Shown: piece after piece, positions 41,521 through 48,909 of the stretch
How the letters are laid out: every line of letters begins with the position of its first letter
How positions within the stretch are numbered: the first letter of the stretch is position 1
DNA from: Streptantibioticus cattleyicolor NRRL 8057 = DSM 46488
GTDB lineage: Bacteria; Actinomycetota; Actinomycetes; Streptomycetales; Streptomycetaceae
Length of the DNA: 64,000 nt
NCBI RefSeq assembly: GCF_000240165.1
Contig: NC_017586.1
Span: forward strand, 4,787,228 to 4,851,227
Direction: 5' to 3'
Notes under the pieces: model-generated
Seen by the model: only the letters and a program-made list of their open reading frames with translations
Told to the model about the DNA's origin: nothing
The model's database searches: none
Made by a program: the position numbers and the translations under genes

Positions 41521-43065
41521 ATGGCTTCACGGCGGGACGAGCTCAACGCCTACACCTTCGCACGCAAAAGGACCGTGGCCGCGTTCCTGCGCCCCTCGGC
41601 CGGCGGCTCCGACGAGGGGGCGCCACGGCCGCTGAAGGCGCTGGGCCCGGGGCTGGCCGCCGGGGCGCTGCTGCTCGCCGGCTTCGGCGCCTGGGGGATG
41701 ATCAGACCGGGCGCCCCCGAGCACTGGGACACCCCCGGCGCCAAGGTGCTCGTCGGCAGCGAGTCGACCACCCGGTACGTGGTCCTCGAATCGGGCGGAC
41801 GGCGCGAACTCCACCCGGTGCTCAACCTCGCCTCCGCCAAACTCCTGCTGGATCCACGGCAGTTCGGCGTCCTCAAGGTCGACGAGTCGGTGCTCGACAA
41901 CGGCAAGCTGCCGCACGGCCCCACCCTCGGCATCCCCTACGCCCCCGACCGGATGCCCTCCGCCCAGGACGCGGGCACCGCCAAGCAGTGGGCGGTGTGC
42001 GAGGAACCGGACGGCGGCGACGCGGGCGCGGTGCGCAAGGCCGCCTTCGTCCTCTCCGGCCGCGACGCCGCCCGCACCGAGGGCGGCGGACGCCTCCACG
42101 GCGACCAGGCGCTCTACGTCCAGACCCCGGACCGCGCCCAGTACCTGGTGGACCCGGCCGGCACCGCCCACCTCATCGGCGGCCCCGCGGGCGGCGCCAT
42201 GGACCCGGCCGACCGGCAACTGCTGGTGCGTACCGTCTTCGCCGCCACCGGCCGCTCCGGCGCCGCCGCCCGCCCGCAGCCGGTCACCGCCGACTGGCTC
42301 GCCACCTTCACCCAGGGCCGGCCGCTGGAGTTCCCGGTGGTGGACGGCCTCGGCACCCGGGCCGGCGTCCCCGGGCTCGACCCGCGCCACGACCGGGTCG
42401 GCATGGTGCTCACCGCCCCCGGCACCGGCGGACCGCAGAAGTACGTCGTCCTGCGCGGCGGCGTCGCCCCGGTCTCCGACCTCGTCGCCCGCCTCCTGCT
42501 CAACCTCCCCGAACACGGCGGCCACCAGGTCACCGCGATGTACCCGGGCGGCCTGCCGCAGCCCCAGCCGGTCGCCGCCCAGGACTTCACCCCGCTCGGC
42601 ACCCCCTTCTACGGCGACCGCGACTGGCCGCAGGCGCCCTCCGTCCAGGTCGACGCGGCCGGCCAGGCGGAGACGGTGTGCAGCGTCTACCTCGGCGCCA
42701 TCGGCGACCAGGGCCGCCCGAAGACCGCGGTCTGGGCCGGCCGGGACTACCCCGCCCCGGTGGCCGACGGCACCAGCGCCTACGTCACCCCCGGCAGCGG
42801 ACTCCTCTACCGCCAGGTCACCGGCGCCAACCAGCCCGACAACGGCCAGGTCTACCTGGTCACCGACACCGGTCTGCGGTACGCGGTGCCCGGCGGCGGG
42901 ACGGCGGACGCGTCCGCCGCCGGACAGCAGCCGGCGGGCGAGGCGCAGACCCGGCTCGGCTACGCCCAGGTACGGCCCGTTCCGGTGCCCCGCGCCTGGT
43001 CGGACTTCCTGCCCAAGGGGCCCACGCTCGACATGGCCGCCGCCGGCCGGCCGCAGGGGTCGTGA
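41521..43065 (+). CDS. eccB: type VII secretion protein EccB
   Basis: 514 residues. Core ESX membrane component with one N-terminal membrane helix and a large extracytoplasmic domain. The diagnostic start MASRRDELNAYTFARKRTVAAFL is followed by the helix GLAAGALLLAGFGAWGMI (about 40-60). The outer domain has VLVGSESTTRYVVL, the repeats of the R-domain type (HPVLNLASAKLLL), and two cysteines (near 160 and 380) able to form the conserved disulfide. The ATG at 41521 lies 11 bases after GGGGGAGG. Its stop overlaps the start of mycP. Confidence 0.92.
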   Translation: MASRRDELNAYTFARKRTVAAFLRPSAGGSDEGAPRPLKALGPGLAAGALLLAGFGAWGMIRPGAPEHWDTPGAKVLVGSESTTRYVVLESGGRRELHPVLNLASAKLLLDPRQFGVLKVDESVLDNGKLPHGPTLGIPYAPDRMPSAQDAGTAKQWAVCEEPDGGDAGAVRKAAFVLSGRDAARTEGGGRLHGDQALYVQTPDRAQYLVDPAGTAHLIGGPAGGAMDPADRQLLVRTVFAATGRSGAAARPQPVTADWLATFTQGRPLEFPVVDGLGTRAGVPGLDPRHDRVGMVLTAPGTGGPQKYVVLRGGVAPVSDLVARLLLNLPEHGGHQVTAMYPGGLPQPQPVAAQDFTPLGTPFYGDRDWPQAPSVQVDAAGQAETVCSVYLGAIGDQGRPKTAVWAGRDYPAPVADGTSAYVTPGSGLLYRQVTGANQPDNGQVYLVTDTGLRYAVPGGGTADASAAGQQPAGEAQTRLGYAQVRPVPVPRAWSDFLPKGPTLDMAAAGRPQGS

Positions 43066-44318
43066 TGGGCCGTCCGATCCGCGGCCGGCGCGCCCTGGCG
43101 TTCCGCGCCCCGCTCGCCGTGCTCGCCGCGCTGCTCACCGCGGCCCCGGTCGCCGTACCCGGTACCGCCGCCACCGCCCTGACCGGCGGCGGCGCGTGCA
43201 CCTACCCGGCGCCCCTGATCCCGGGCACCCCCTGGTCGCTGCAACGGGTGCTGCTCGACCAGTTGTGGCAGCACACCCGGGGCAAGGGGGTCCGGGTCGC
43301 GGTGATCGACACCGGCGTCGACGACCACAACCCGCAGCTCGCGGGGGCCGTCGACGCCCGCGACGGCATCGACCTGGTCGGCGGGGCGGCCGGCGGCGGC
43401 GCCACCACCGACCCGGTGGGCCACGGCACCGAGGTGGCCGGCATCATCGCGGCCCGCCCGGCGGCCGGCACCGGGTTCGTCGGCATCGCCCCGCAGGCCA
43501 CCATCATCCCGGTGCGGCAGAACGACGGACAGGGCCACGGCACCCCGTTGACCCTCGCCGAGGCCGTCGACCGCTCGGTGGCCGCCGGGGCCGACGTCAT
43601 CAACATCTCCCAGGACACCACCGGACCGGACGTCCCCGACCCGCGGCTGGCCCGTTCCGTCGCCGCCGCCGTCGACCGGGGCGTGGTCGTGGTGGCCGCC
43701 GCCGGGAACGGCGGCGCCGACGGCCGCCGCCGCACCGTCTACCCGGCCGCCTACCCCGGCGTCCTCGCGGTGGCCGCCTCCGACCGCGACAACCAGCGCG
43801 CCGCGTTCTCCCAGCCCGGCCCCTTCGTCGGGGTGGCCGCGCCCGGCGTGGACATGGTCTCCACGGTGCCCTACGGCGGCCAGTGCGTCGGCGACGGCAC
43901 CAGCTTCTCGGCGCCCTACGTCGCCGGGGTCGCCGCCCTGCTGCGCGCCGCCCACCCGGAGTGGACGGCCGCCCAGGTCGTCGCGCAGATCGAGCAGACC
44001 GCCGAACGCGTGGACCGGGGACGCAACGACGACATCGGCTGGGGCGTCGTCGACCCGGTACGCGCCCTCACCGAGGACGGCCCGCCGCGCGCCGGGCCGG
44101 TGCCCGACAGCCGCCCCCGGCTCGCCGCCGCCGTCGCCCCGGCCCCGCTCGGCGCCGGGGAGCGCGCGCACCAGCGCATGGTGCGCACCGCGGTCTGCGC
44201 GCTGGGCGCCGCCGTCCTGCTGGTCGCGGCGATCGCCGGGGCGGCCGTGGTCGTCCGGGACGCCGGGCGCCGCCGGACGGCCACGGTGCGCGGCGGCCCG
44301 GGTCAGCCGGCCGGGTAG
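43065..44318 (+). CDS. mycP: type VII secretion-associated serine protease mycosin
   Basis: 417 residues. Subtilisin-family (S8) protease anchored on the outer face of the membrane; mycosins process substrates and stabilise the ESX complex. A signal peptide (about 1-37) is followed by the catalytic domain with Asp82 (VIDTGVD), His120 (VGHGTEVAG) and Ser280 (GDGTSFSAPYVAG). Cys45 and Cys274 may pair. A C-terminal membrane helix (CALGAAVLLVAAIAGAAVVV) and a basic tail end it. The ATG overlaps the eccB stop; an in-frame GTG one codon earlier is equally possible. A second mycosin is encoded at 50337-51569. Confidence 0.92.
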   Translation: MGRPIRGRRALAFRAPLAVLAALLTAAPVAVPGTAATALTGGGACTYPAPLIPGTPWSLQRVLLDQLWQHTRGKGVRVAVIDTGVDDHNPQLAGAVDARDGIDLVGGAAGGGATTDPVGHGTEVAGIIAARPAAGTGFVGIAPQATIIPVRQNDGQGHGTPLTLAEAVDRSVAAGADVINISQDTTGPDVPDPRLARSVAAAVDRGVVVVAAAGNGGADGRRRTVYPAAYPGVLAVAASDRDNQRAAFSQPGPFVGVAAPGVDMVSTVPYGGQCVGDGTSFSAPYVAGVAALLRAAHPEWTAAQVVAQIEQTAERVDRGRNDDIGWGVVDPVRALTEDGPPRAGPVPDSRPRLAAAVAPAPLGAGERAHQRMVRTAVCALGAAVLLVAAIAGAAVVVRDAGRRRTATVRGGPGQPAG

Positions 44319-45436
44319 GGGCGCACGGTGCTGGTGATCTTGTCGATGTCGGCCATCGGCAGCGCGTCCGGCACGCCCTGGTCGGCGAAGAGCACCCAGC
44401 AGTGCACCTGCCCGTCCTTGCCCTTGTACGCCAGGCCGCGGGAGACGGCGGTCGGCGGTACGCAGGCGCTGGGGCGGTAGGTGACGGTCACCTTGGCGGT
44501 GGCGATGTAGCCGTCGATGCCGTTGTGCTTCCACGGCACCGGCGTGCCCATCGAGATCTTCGGCTTGTGGGCCTTGCCGCCGTACGCGGCGAACGCCCAG
44601 TTGCCCGCCACGTTCACCGCGTTGGTGCCCAGGTCGCCCTGGCCGCCCTGGGTGATGGCGGTGGCCAGCTGGCCCTTGCCCGCGGTGCCGAAGGCGTTGG
44701 GGTTGTCCGCGGAGGCGCAGCCGCCCTCGCGGTAGGTGGCCTCGCCCTCGCCGGCCACGACCGGCTTGCCGGCGGCGTCCACGTAGGAGGAGCCGGTGCC
44801 GAGCTTCCAGTGCTGGGCGGCGGGCGGCACGTCGTAGGCGATGTGGTTGGTGGCGTTGGCCTGCGGCTGCCAGCCGGCGATCAGCGGCTTGAGCTGCTGG
44901 TCGGTGTTGGGCCCCGGGCCGGCCGGCGGGGGAGCGGCGGTATCCGGGGCGGCGGACGCGCTCGGCGCCGGACCGGCCTTGTCCTTCTTGTCGTCACCGC
45001 CGCCCAGGAAGAGGGCCGCACCGCCGCCGATCACGGCGAGCGCGACCACGCCGCCTATCGCCGCGTACAGCCCCTTGCGACCGCCCCCGCCGGCCGGGGC
45101 GGGACCGGGCGCCGCGGGCGCGGGAGGCGCCGGGGGCGTGCCGTAGCCGGCCGGCGCGCCGAAACCGTGGGGCTGTTGGCCGTAGGGCTGGCCGGCGGGC
45201 GGTTGCTGCGGCGGGTACGGCTGGTGCGGCGTGGGCGGTCGCTGTCCCGGCGGCGGGAACGGCGGTGCGGGCGGCTGTCCTTGGGGAACCCCGGGGGAGG
45301 GCGGTGCGTTGTGCGGTGTGACGGCTGGTTGTTCCCCCGTGGGTGTCCAGGCTGGCGGCGGCCCGAACCCCGGCGCGGGCGCGGGGCTGGGCTGCTCGGA
45401 GGCGTGCTGATCGTCGGGGTTCTGCGGCCAAGACAT
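44303..45436 (-). CDS. proline-rich single-pass membrane protein in the type VII locus
   Basis: 377 residues. A cytoplasmic Pro/Gln/Gly-rich N terminus (about 1-115) leads into a membrane helix (GLYAAIGGVVALAVIGGGAALFL near 115-140). An extracytoplasmic domain of about 210 residues follows, with three cysteines (GGCASADNP, SACVPP, VHCWVLF). No enzyme motif is visible. The pattern resembles small ESX-linked membrane proteins found in streptomycete loci, but its function is unknown. Its 3' end overlaps the mycP gene by 16 bases tail to tail. The ATG at 45436 is preferred over an in-frame GTG three codons upstream because AGGG lies at a suitable distance. Confidence 0.72.
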   Translation of the reverse strand: MSWPQNPDDQHASEQPSPAPAPGFGPPPAWTPTGEQPAVTPHNAPPSPGVPQGQPPAPPFPPPGQRPPTPHQPYPPQQPPAGQPYGQQPHGFGAPAGYGTPPAPPAPAAPGPAPAGGGGRKGLYAAIGGVVALAVIGGGAALFLGGGDDKKDKAGPAPSASAAPDTAAPPPAGPGPNTDQQLKPLIAGWQPQANATNHIAYDVPPAAQHWKLGTGSSYVDAAGKPVVAGEGEATYREGGCASADNPNAFGTAGKGQLATAITQGGQGDLGTNAVNVAGNWAFAAYGGKAHKPKISMGTPVPWKHNGIDGYIATAKVTVTYRPSACVPPTAVSRGLAYKGKDGQVHCWVLFADQGVPDALPMADIDKITSTVRPYPAG

Positions 45437-45504
45437 GGCGGACACCCTATGCGGCGCGCACTTCCGGCCATATCCGGGAGGTGGGCCGGTACGGCGGCGA
45501 AGGG

Positions 45505-45544
45505 GCCGGCCCCGCCCGGGAAGGGGCCCCGGGGCGGGGCCGGC
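45505..45544 (-). terminator. hairpin terminator after the GH20 gene
   Basis: A perfect 13-bp stem (45505-45517 with 45532-45544) with a 14-base loop follows the GH20 stop codon by about 20 bases on the minus strand. It separates that gene from the membrane protein gene. Confidence 0.75.
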
Positions 45545-45564
45545 ATCCGCTCACGCCACCGCCG

Positions 45565-47223
45565 TCAGCGGTTGGCGGCGGGCCAACCGACCTGCGGCGA
45601 ACGGTAGTAGTCGATGCCGAGGGCGTCCCAGCGCGGCCCCTGCGCGGCGAGCCGGACGCGGAACGACTCCCAGTTGTGCGTGGCCGCCGGCGACCAGCCC
45701 AGCTCGGCGATGGCGGGCAGCCGCGGGAACGCCAGGTAGTTGATGTGGTCCTCGGTGGAGATGGTCTCCGACCACAACGGCGCCTCCACGCCCAGCACCG
45801 CCGAGGCCGGCGCACCCCGCAGGAACGTGGCCGGATCCCACCCGTAGGCGTCCTTCACCTCCACGTACCCCGCCCAGTTGAGGCCCAGCGGCGACGAGGG
45901 GTTGTACTTCATGTCCAGGTACGCGTGGTTGGCCGGGGACATCACCAGCTTGGTGCCCGCCTTCGCGGCGGCCACCACCTTGGCCTCGTTGCCCGCCGTC
46001 CCCCAGTACTGCGCGATGGCGCCCCGCACCGGGTGGGCGTCGGTCAGCTGGTGCCAGCCGATCACCGTCTTGCCCAGCTTGCCGACGATCGGCTGGATCC
46101 GGTCCATGAACGACACGTAGTCGGCCGGCTTGGTGGAGTGCGCCTCGTCCCCGCCGATGTGCAGGTACGGCCCCGGGGTCAGCGCCGCGATCTCGCGCAG
46201 CACCTGGGCCACGAAGCGGTAGGTGACGTCCTTGGGCACGCACAGCGAGCTGAAGCCGACCTTGGTGCCGGTGTACAGCGGCGGCGCCACCCCGTTGCAG
46301 TTGAGGTCGGCGTAGGAGGCGAGGGCCGCGTTGGTGTGCGCCGGCATGTCGACCTCGGGCACCACGGTCAGGAACCGGCTCGCCGCGTACCGCACGATCT
46401 GCTGGTACTGCGCCTTGGTGTAGTAACCGCCCGGCCCGCCGCCGACCTCGGTCGAACCGCCGTAGGAGGCCAGCCGTGGGTACGCCGAGACCGCGATCCG
46501 CCAGCCCTGGTCGTCGGTGAGGTGCAGGTGGAGCCGGTTGACCTTGTACAGCGCGAGTTCGTCGATGTAGCGCTCGACCTGCGGCACGGTGAAGAAGTGC
46601 CGGGCCACGTCCAGCATCGCGCCACGGTAGGAGTAGCGGGGCACGTCGGTGATGGTGCCGCCGGCCACGGTCCACGGTCCGTGCTGCCGTACGTGGCGTT
46701 CGACGCCGGCCGGCAGCAGCTGACGCAGCGTCTGCACGCCGTGGAAGAGCCCGGCCGGCCGCGCCGCCCGGATCTCCACGCCGCCCGGGCCGGACGTCAG
46801 CCGGTACCCCTCGTCGCCGAGCGCCCGGTCGCCGTCGAGCCGCAGGACGATCGCGCCGCCCGTCCGTGCGGCGGTCACCGGCAGCCGGTACCCGGTGGCC
46901 GGCCGCAGCAGCCCGGCCAGGTAGTCGGCGACCGGCCGGGCCGCGCGCGACCGGGCCGCCACGTCGATCCGGGTCGCCGGGGTGAGGGTGAACGGCGCGC
47001 CGTGCGGTCGCACCGAGGCGGGTACGGGAACGACCTGGCCCAGCGGGGTGGCCGCCACCGTGGCGGCCGTGGCGGGGGCCGCCGCCTGGACCGCGGTCCC
47101 GGTTCCGGCGGCGGCCACCACGGCCACCGCGCACAACAGCCGCGACAGCCGTGAGGTGGCCGCCGCGGCGTATCGATTCTGCCCGGATCCTCTGATCTGT
47201 CGCCAAGCACTGCGTCGTCTCAC
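45565..47223 (-). CDS. secreted GH20 beta-N-acetylhexosaminidase
   Basis: About 552 residues from a GTG with AAGGGA 7 bases upstream. A long signal peptide (about 1-52, hydrophobic core LLCAVAVVAAAGTGTAV) is followed by the N-terminal GH20b domain (LGQVVPVPASV). The catalytic barrel carries RGAMLDVARHFF, NRLHLHLTDDQGWRI and the catalytic Asp-Glu pair in YLHIGGDEAHST. It cleaves terminal GlcNAc or GalNAc from chitooligosaccharides or cell-wall fragments. Its position between the structural and substrate genes of the type VII locus is unusual. A link with cell-wall remodelling around the secretion complex is conceivable but not shown. It is divergent from the WXG100 gene. Confidence 0.92.
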   Translation of the reverse strand: MRRRSAWRQIRGSGQNRYAAAATSRLSRLLCAVAVVAAAGTGTAVQAAAPATAATVAATPLGQVVPVPASVRPHGAPFTLTPATRIDVAARSRAARPVADYLAGLLRPATGYRLPVTAARTGGAIVLRLDGDRALGDEGYRLTSGPGGVEIRAARPAGLFHGVQTLRQLLPAGVERHVRQHGPWTVAGGTITDVPRYSYRGAMLDVARHFFTVPQVERYIDELALYKVNRLHLHLTDDQGWRIAVSAYPRLASYGGSTEVGGGPGGYYTKAQYQQIVRYAASRFLTVVPEVDMPAHTNAALASYADLNCNGVAPPLYTGTKVGFSSLCVPKDVTYRFVAQVLREIAALTPGPYLHIGGDEAHSTKPADYVSFMDRIQPIVGKLGKTVIGWHQLTDAHPVRGAIAQYWGTAGNEAKVVAAAKAGTKLVMSPANHAYLDMKYNPSSPLGLNWAGYVEVKDAYGWDPATFLRGAPASAVLGVEAPLWSETISTEDHINYLAFPRLPAIAELGWSPAATHNWESFRVRLAAQGPRWDALGIDYYRSPQVGWPAANR

Positions 47224-47417
47224 GAACGATCCCTTCGCCGGTGGCCGGAGCAATGCCCCGCGGGCGTTTCGGAACTCCGGTTGACCGATCGGATTGGCCA
47301 TTCCTGGGTACCGCGCGCCTGATGGGGCGTCAAGGAATGGCAAGGCCGTCCGGGGCACCCGGACCCCGGCATCGCCCGATCGGAGGACGGCGGGAAAACA
47401 CCCGGTGACGGGGTGCC

Positions 47418-47473
47418 GGAATCCCGGTCGGAATACCGGGTTCCGGTGGAATGCCCGCGAGCCGGGGAATGCC
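47418..47473. repeat. four iterated GGAATNCC elements between the GH20 and WXG100 genes
   Basis: GGAATCCC (47418), GGAATACC (47430), GGAATGCC (47448) and GGAATGCC (47466) are spaced 12, 18 and 18 bases apart in the 369-bp divergent gap, with further CCATTCC/GGAATGG copies near 47299 and 47334. The array ends about 25 bases before a possible -10 box TAAAGT (47498-47503) of the WXG100 operon. It looks like an operator array for a regulator of one or both genes. Confidence 0.6.
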
Positions 47474-47508
47474 GTGGGGGCTGTCACAGGCGATGGCTAA
47501 AGTAGGTC

Positions 47509-47532
47509 GCGCGTCGTTGGTCCACGACGCGC
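47509..47532. promoter_or_regulatory. perfect palindrome in the leader of the WXG100 operon
   Basis: GCGCGTCGT (47509-47517) and ACGACGCGC (47524-47532) surround a 6-base centre. It lies just downstream of the possible -10 box and 60 bases before the first start codon, so it could be an operator or an mRNA stem. Confidence 0.5.
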
Positions 47533-47592
47533 CGGGGGCCCGCGCCACGCGTACGGATCCCCGCGCACATCACAACCTTGGGGGGAGGGACC

Positions 47593-47925
47593 ATGGCAGG
47601 TGACCTCGATGTCGAACGCCATGATCTGACCACGCTGTCCAACCGGCTGCAAAGCATGCAGACCACACTCGAACAGCAGGTCCGCGCGCTGCAGAACATG
47701 GTCGACACGGTGAAGGCGGGCTGGAAGGGCGCCGGCGGCAGCGCCTTCCAGCACCTGCAGACCGAGGTCAACCAGGACGTCGAGAAGCTGAAGGGCTACC
47801 TCCAGCGGATCAAGGAAGCGGTGGACGCGAGCAACCGCGGCTACACCGCGCGGGACGAGGAGGAGGAGTCCAAGTACCGCCGCGCCGCCGCGGGCGGCGG
47901 CGACATCCTCTCGCGCCTCGGCTGA
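47593..47925 (+). CDS. esxB: WXG100-family type VII substrate
   Basis: 110 residues forming the helical hairpin of the ESAT-6/CFP-10 family. The turn carries Trp44-Lys-Gly46 (KAGWKGAGGSAFQ), flanked by two long amphipathic helices. The C-terminal export signal is Tyr84-Thr-Ala-Arg-Asp88 (YxxxD). A charged, Gly-rich tail follows. Such proteins leave the cell as dimers through EccC. The ATG has a strong GGGGGAGGGA site 4 bases upstream. The next WXG100 gene starts 56 bases later; the two probably dimerise. The symbol follows the usual order esxB-esxA in streptomycetes. Confidence 0.92.
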   Translation: MAGDLDVERHDLTTLSNRLQSMQTTLEQQVRALQNMVDTVKAGWKGAGGSAFQHLQTEVNQDVEKLKGYLQRIKEAVDASNRGYTARDEEEESKYRRAAAGGGDILSRLG

Positions 47926-47981
47926 CCGAGGCCGCCACACCGGTCCCTACCGATCCGCACCCATCCGCCAAGGAGTGAGCC

Positions 47982-48281
47982 GTGTCCGGAGCTCCCGGAA
48001 TTTCCGTCTCGTACCACACGGTCGGCGAAGCAGCCAACGACCTGCGCAACGCCGCCGGCGCGATCGAGCGTGAGCTCGACGACCTCCAGAAGTACGTCGC
48101 CCAGGTCACCGAGAAGTGGCACGGCGAGGGCCAGACCGCCTACCAGCAGGTCCAGAAGCCCTGGTCCGACACCACCCGCGACCTCGGCGACAAACTCCGC
48201 TCCATCGCCTCACTGCTCGACGACTCCGTCGACGGCTACCGCGACACCGACCGCCGGGCCGCCCGCGGCTTCGGCAACTGA
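47982..48281 (+). CDS. esxA: WXG100-family type VII substrate
   Basis: 99 residues, helical hairpin. The turn has Trp46-His-Gly48 (TEKWHGEGQTAYQ), and the C-terminal Tyr86-Arg-Asp-Thr-Asp90 matches the YxxxD export signal. It is the likely partner of the protein encoded just upstream. The GTG start has AAGGAG about 6 bases upstream. A 15-bp hairpin separates it from the rest of the operon, so EsxB and EsxA can be made in excess of the later products. Confidence 0.92.
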   Translation: MSGAPGISVSYHTVGEAANDLRNAAGAIERELDDLQKYVAQVTEKWHGEGQTAYQQVQKPWSDTTRDLGDKLRSIASLLDDSVDGYRDTDRRAARGFGN

Positions 48282-48316
48282 GCAGCACGGCCGGCCACCG
48301 CCGAGTTCTGCAACCA

Positions 48317-48357
48317 CCGTTCGGGGGTACCCCCGCGTCACCGGTACCCCCGAACGG
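48317..48357 (+). terminator. 15-bp hairpin between esxA and the downstream substrate genes
   Basis: A perfect 15-bp stem (48317-48331 with 48343-48357) with an 11-base loop lies 35 bases past esxA and 29 bases before the next start. It could be a partial terminator or an RNA-stabilising hairpin inside the operon. Confidence 0.75.
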
Positions 48358-48385
48358 CTGAACACCCAGGGGGGAAGGGCAGCAG

Positions 48386-48892
48386 ATGGCACTGCGACCC
48401 GACGACGCGCCACCACACGCCGTCCGAACACCACCGCCGTCCGGCGGCCAAGACCTGCACACGGTGACCGAGTCCCTCGTCACCTTCAAGAACGGCGTCG
48501 ACCAGATCCTCGCCGACCTCGAGCACTCCGACGCCTCCCACACCCGCATCCGCGACCAGATCATCACCAAGGCCGCCTTCGGCGCCGACCACTTCCCCGA
48601 AGCCGCCGACATCTCCGCCGCCTACGACGAAGTCCACGACCGCCTCGCCACCCTCTCCCAACTCCTCGGCGACCAACTCGAAGCCATGGGCATCACGGTC
48701 GACATGGCCCGCCACGGCTACGAAGACGTCGACGCCGACCAGGCCCAGCGCCTGATGAGCATCCAGCGCCGGACGCAGCAGTATGTGGACCGGCTGAACC
48801 GGAAGGGCGTGACGCCGGCCGACCCGGCGACCACGACCGGCCACCGGCCGCCCGACCCCGTCGGCGACGCCAAACAAGCGAGCGACATCTAA
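48386..48892 (+). CDS. helical protein with YxxxD export signal (WXG100-like, no WxG turn)
   Basis: 168 residues, mostly helical. Two helices (about 25-60 and 70-105) are joined by a turn without the WxG tripeptide. The signal Tyr112-Glu-Asp-Val-Asp116 sits at the end of the second helix. A polar tail of 50 residues follows. The shape matches secretion partners such as PE or EspB-type proteins, so it is probably exported, perhaps as a pair with the next gene product. The ATG follows a GGGGGGAAGGG stretch by 8-12 bases. Function is inferred only from fold, signal and position. Confidence 0.75.
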   Translation: MALRPDDAPPHAVRTPPPSGGQDLHTVTESLVTFKNGVDQILADLEHSDASHTRIRDQIITKAAFGADHFPEAADISAAYDEVHDRLATLSQLLGDQLEAMGITVDMARHGYEDVDADQAQRLMSIQRRTQQYVDRLNRKGVTPADPATTTGHRPPDPVGDAKQASDI

Positions 48893-48909
48893 CCGGGGGC
48901 TGCACAACG

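Noticed and set aside
47418-47445. SigR-type promoter (GGAAT, 18-19 bases, GTT)
   Set aside because: The only GGAAT followed by GTT has a 17-base spacing and lies far from the start codons; the other copies have no GTT at the right distance.
47224-47592. DasR site (TGGTCTAGACCA type) expected near a GH20 gene
   Set aside because: No sequence close to the consensus was found; only a TGGTCC core inside the 47509-47532 palindrome.
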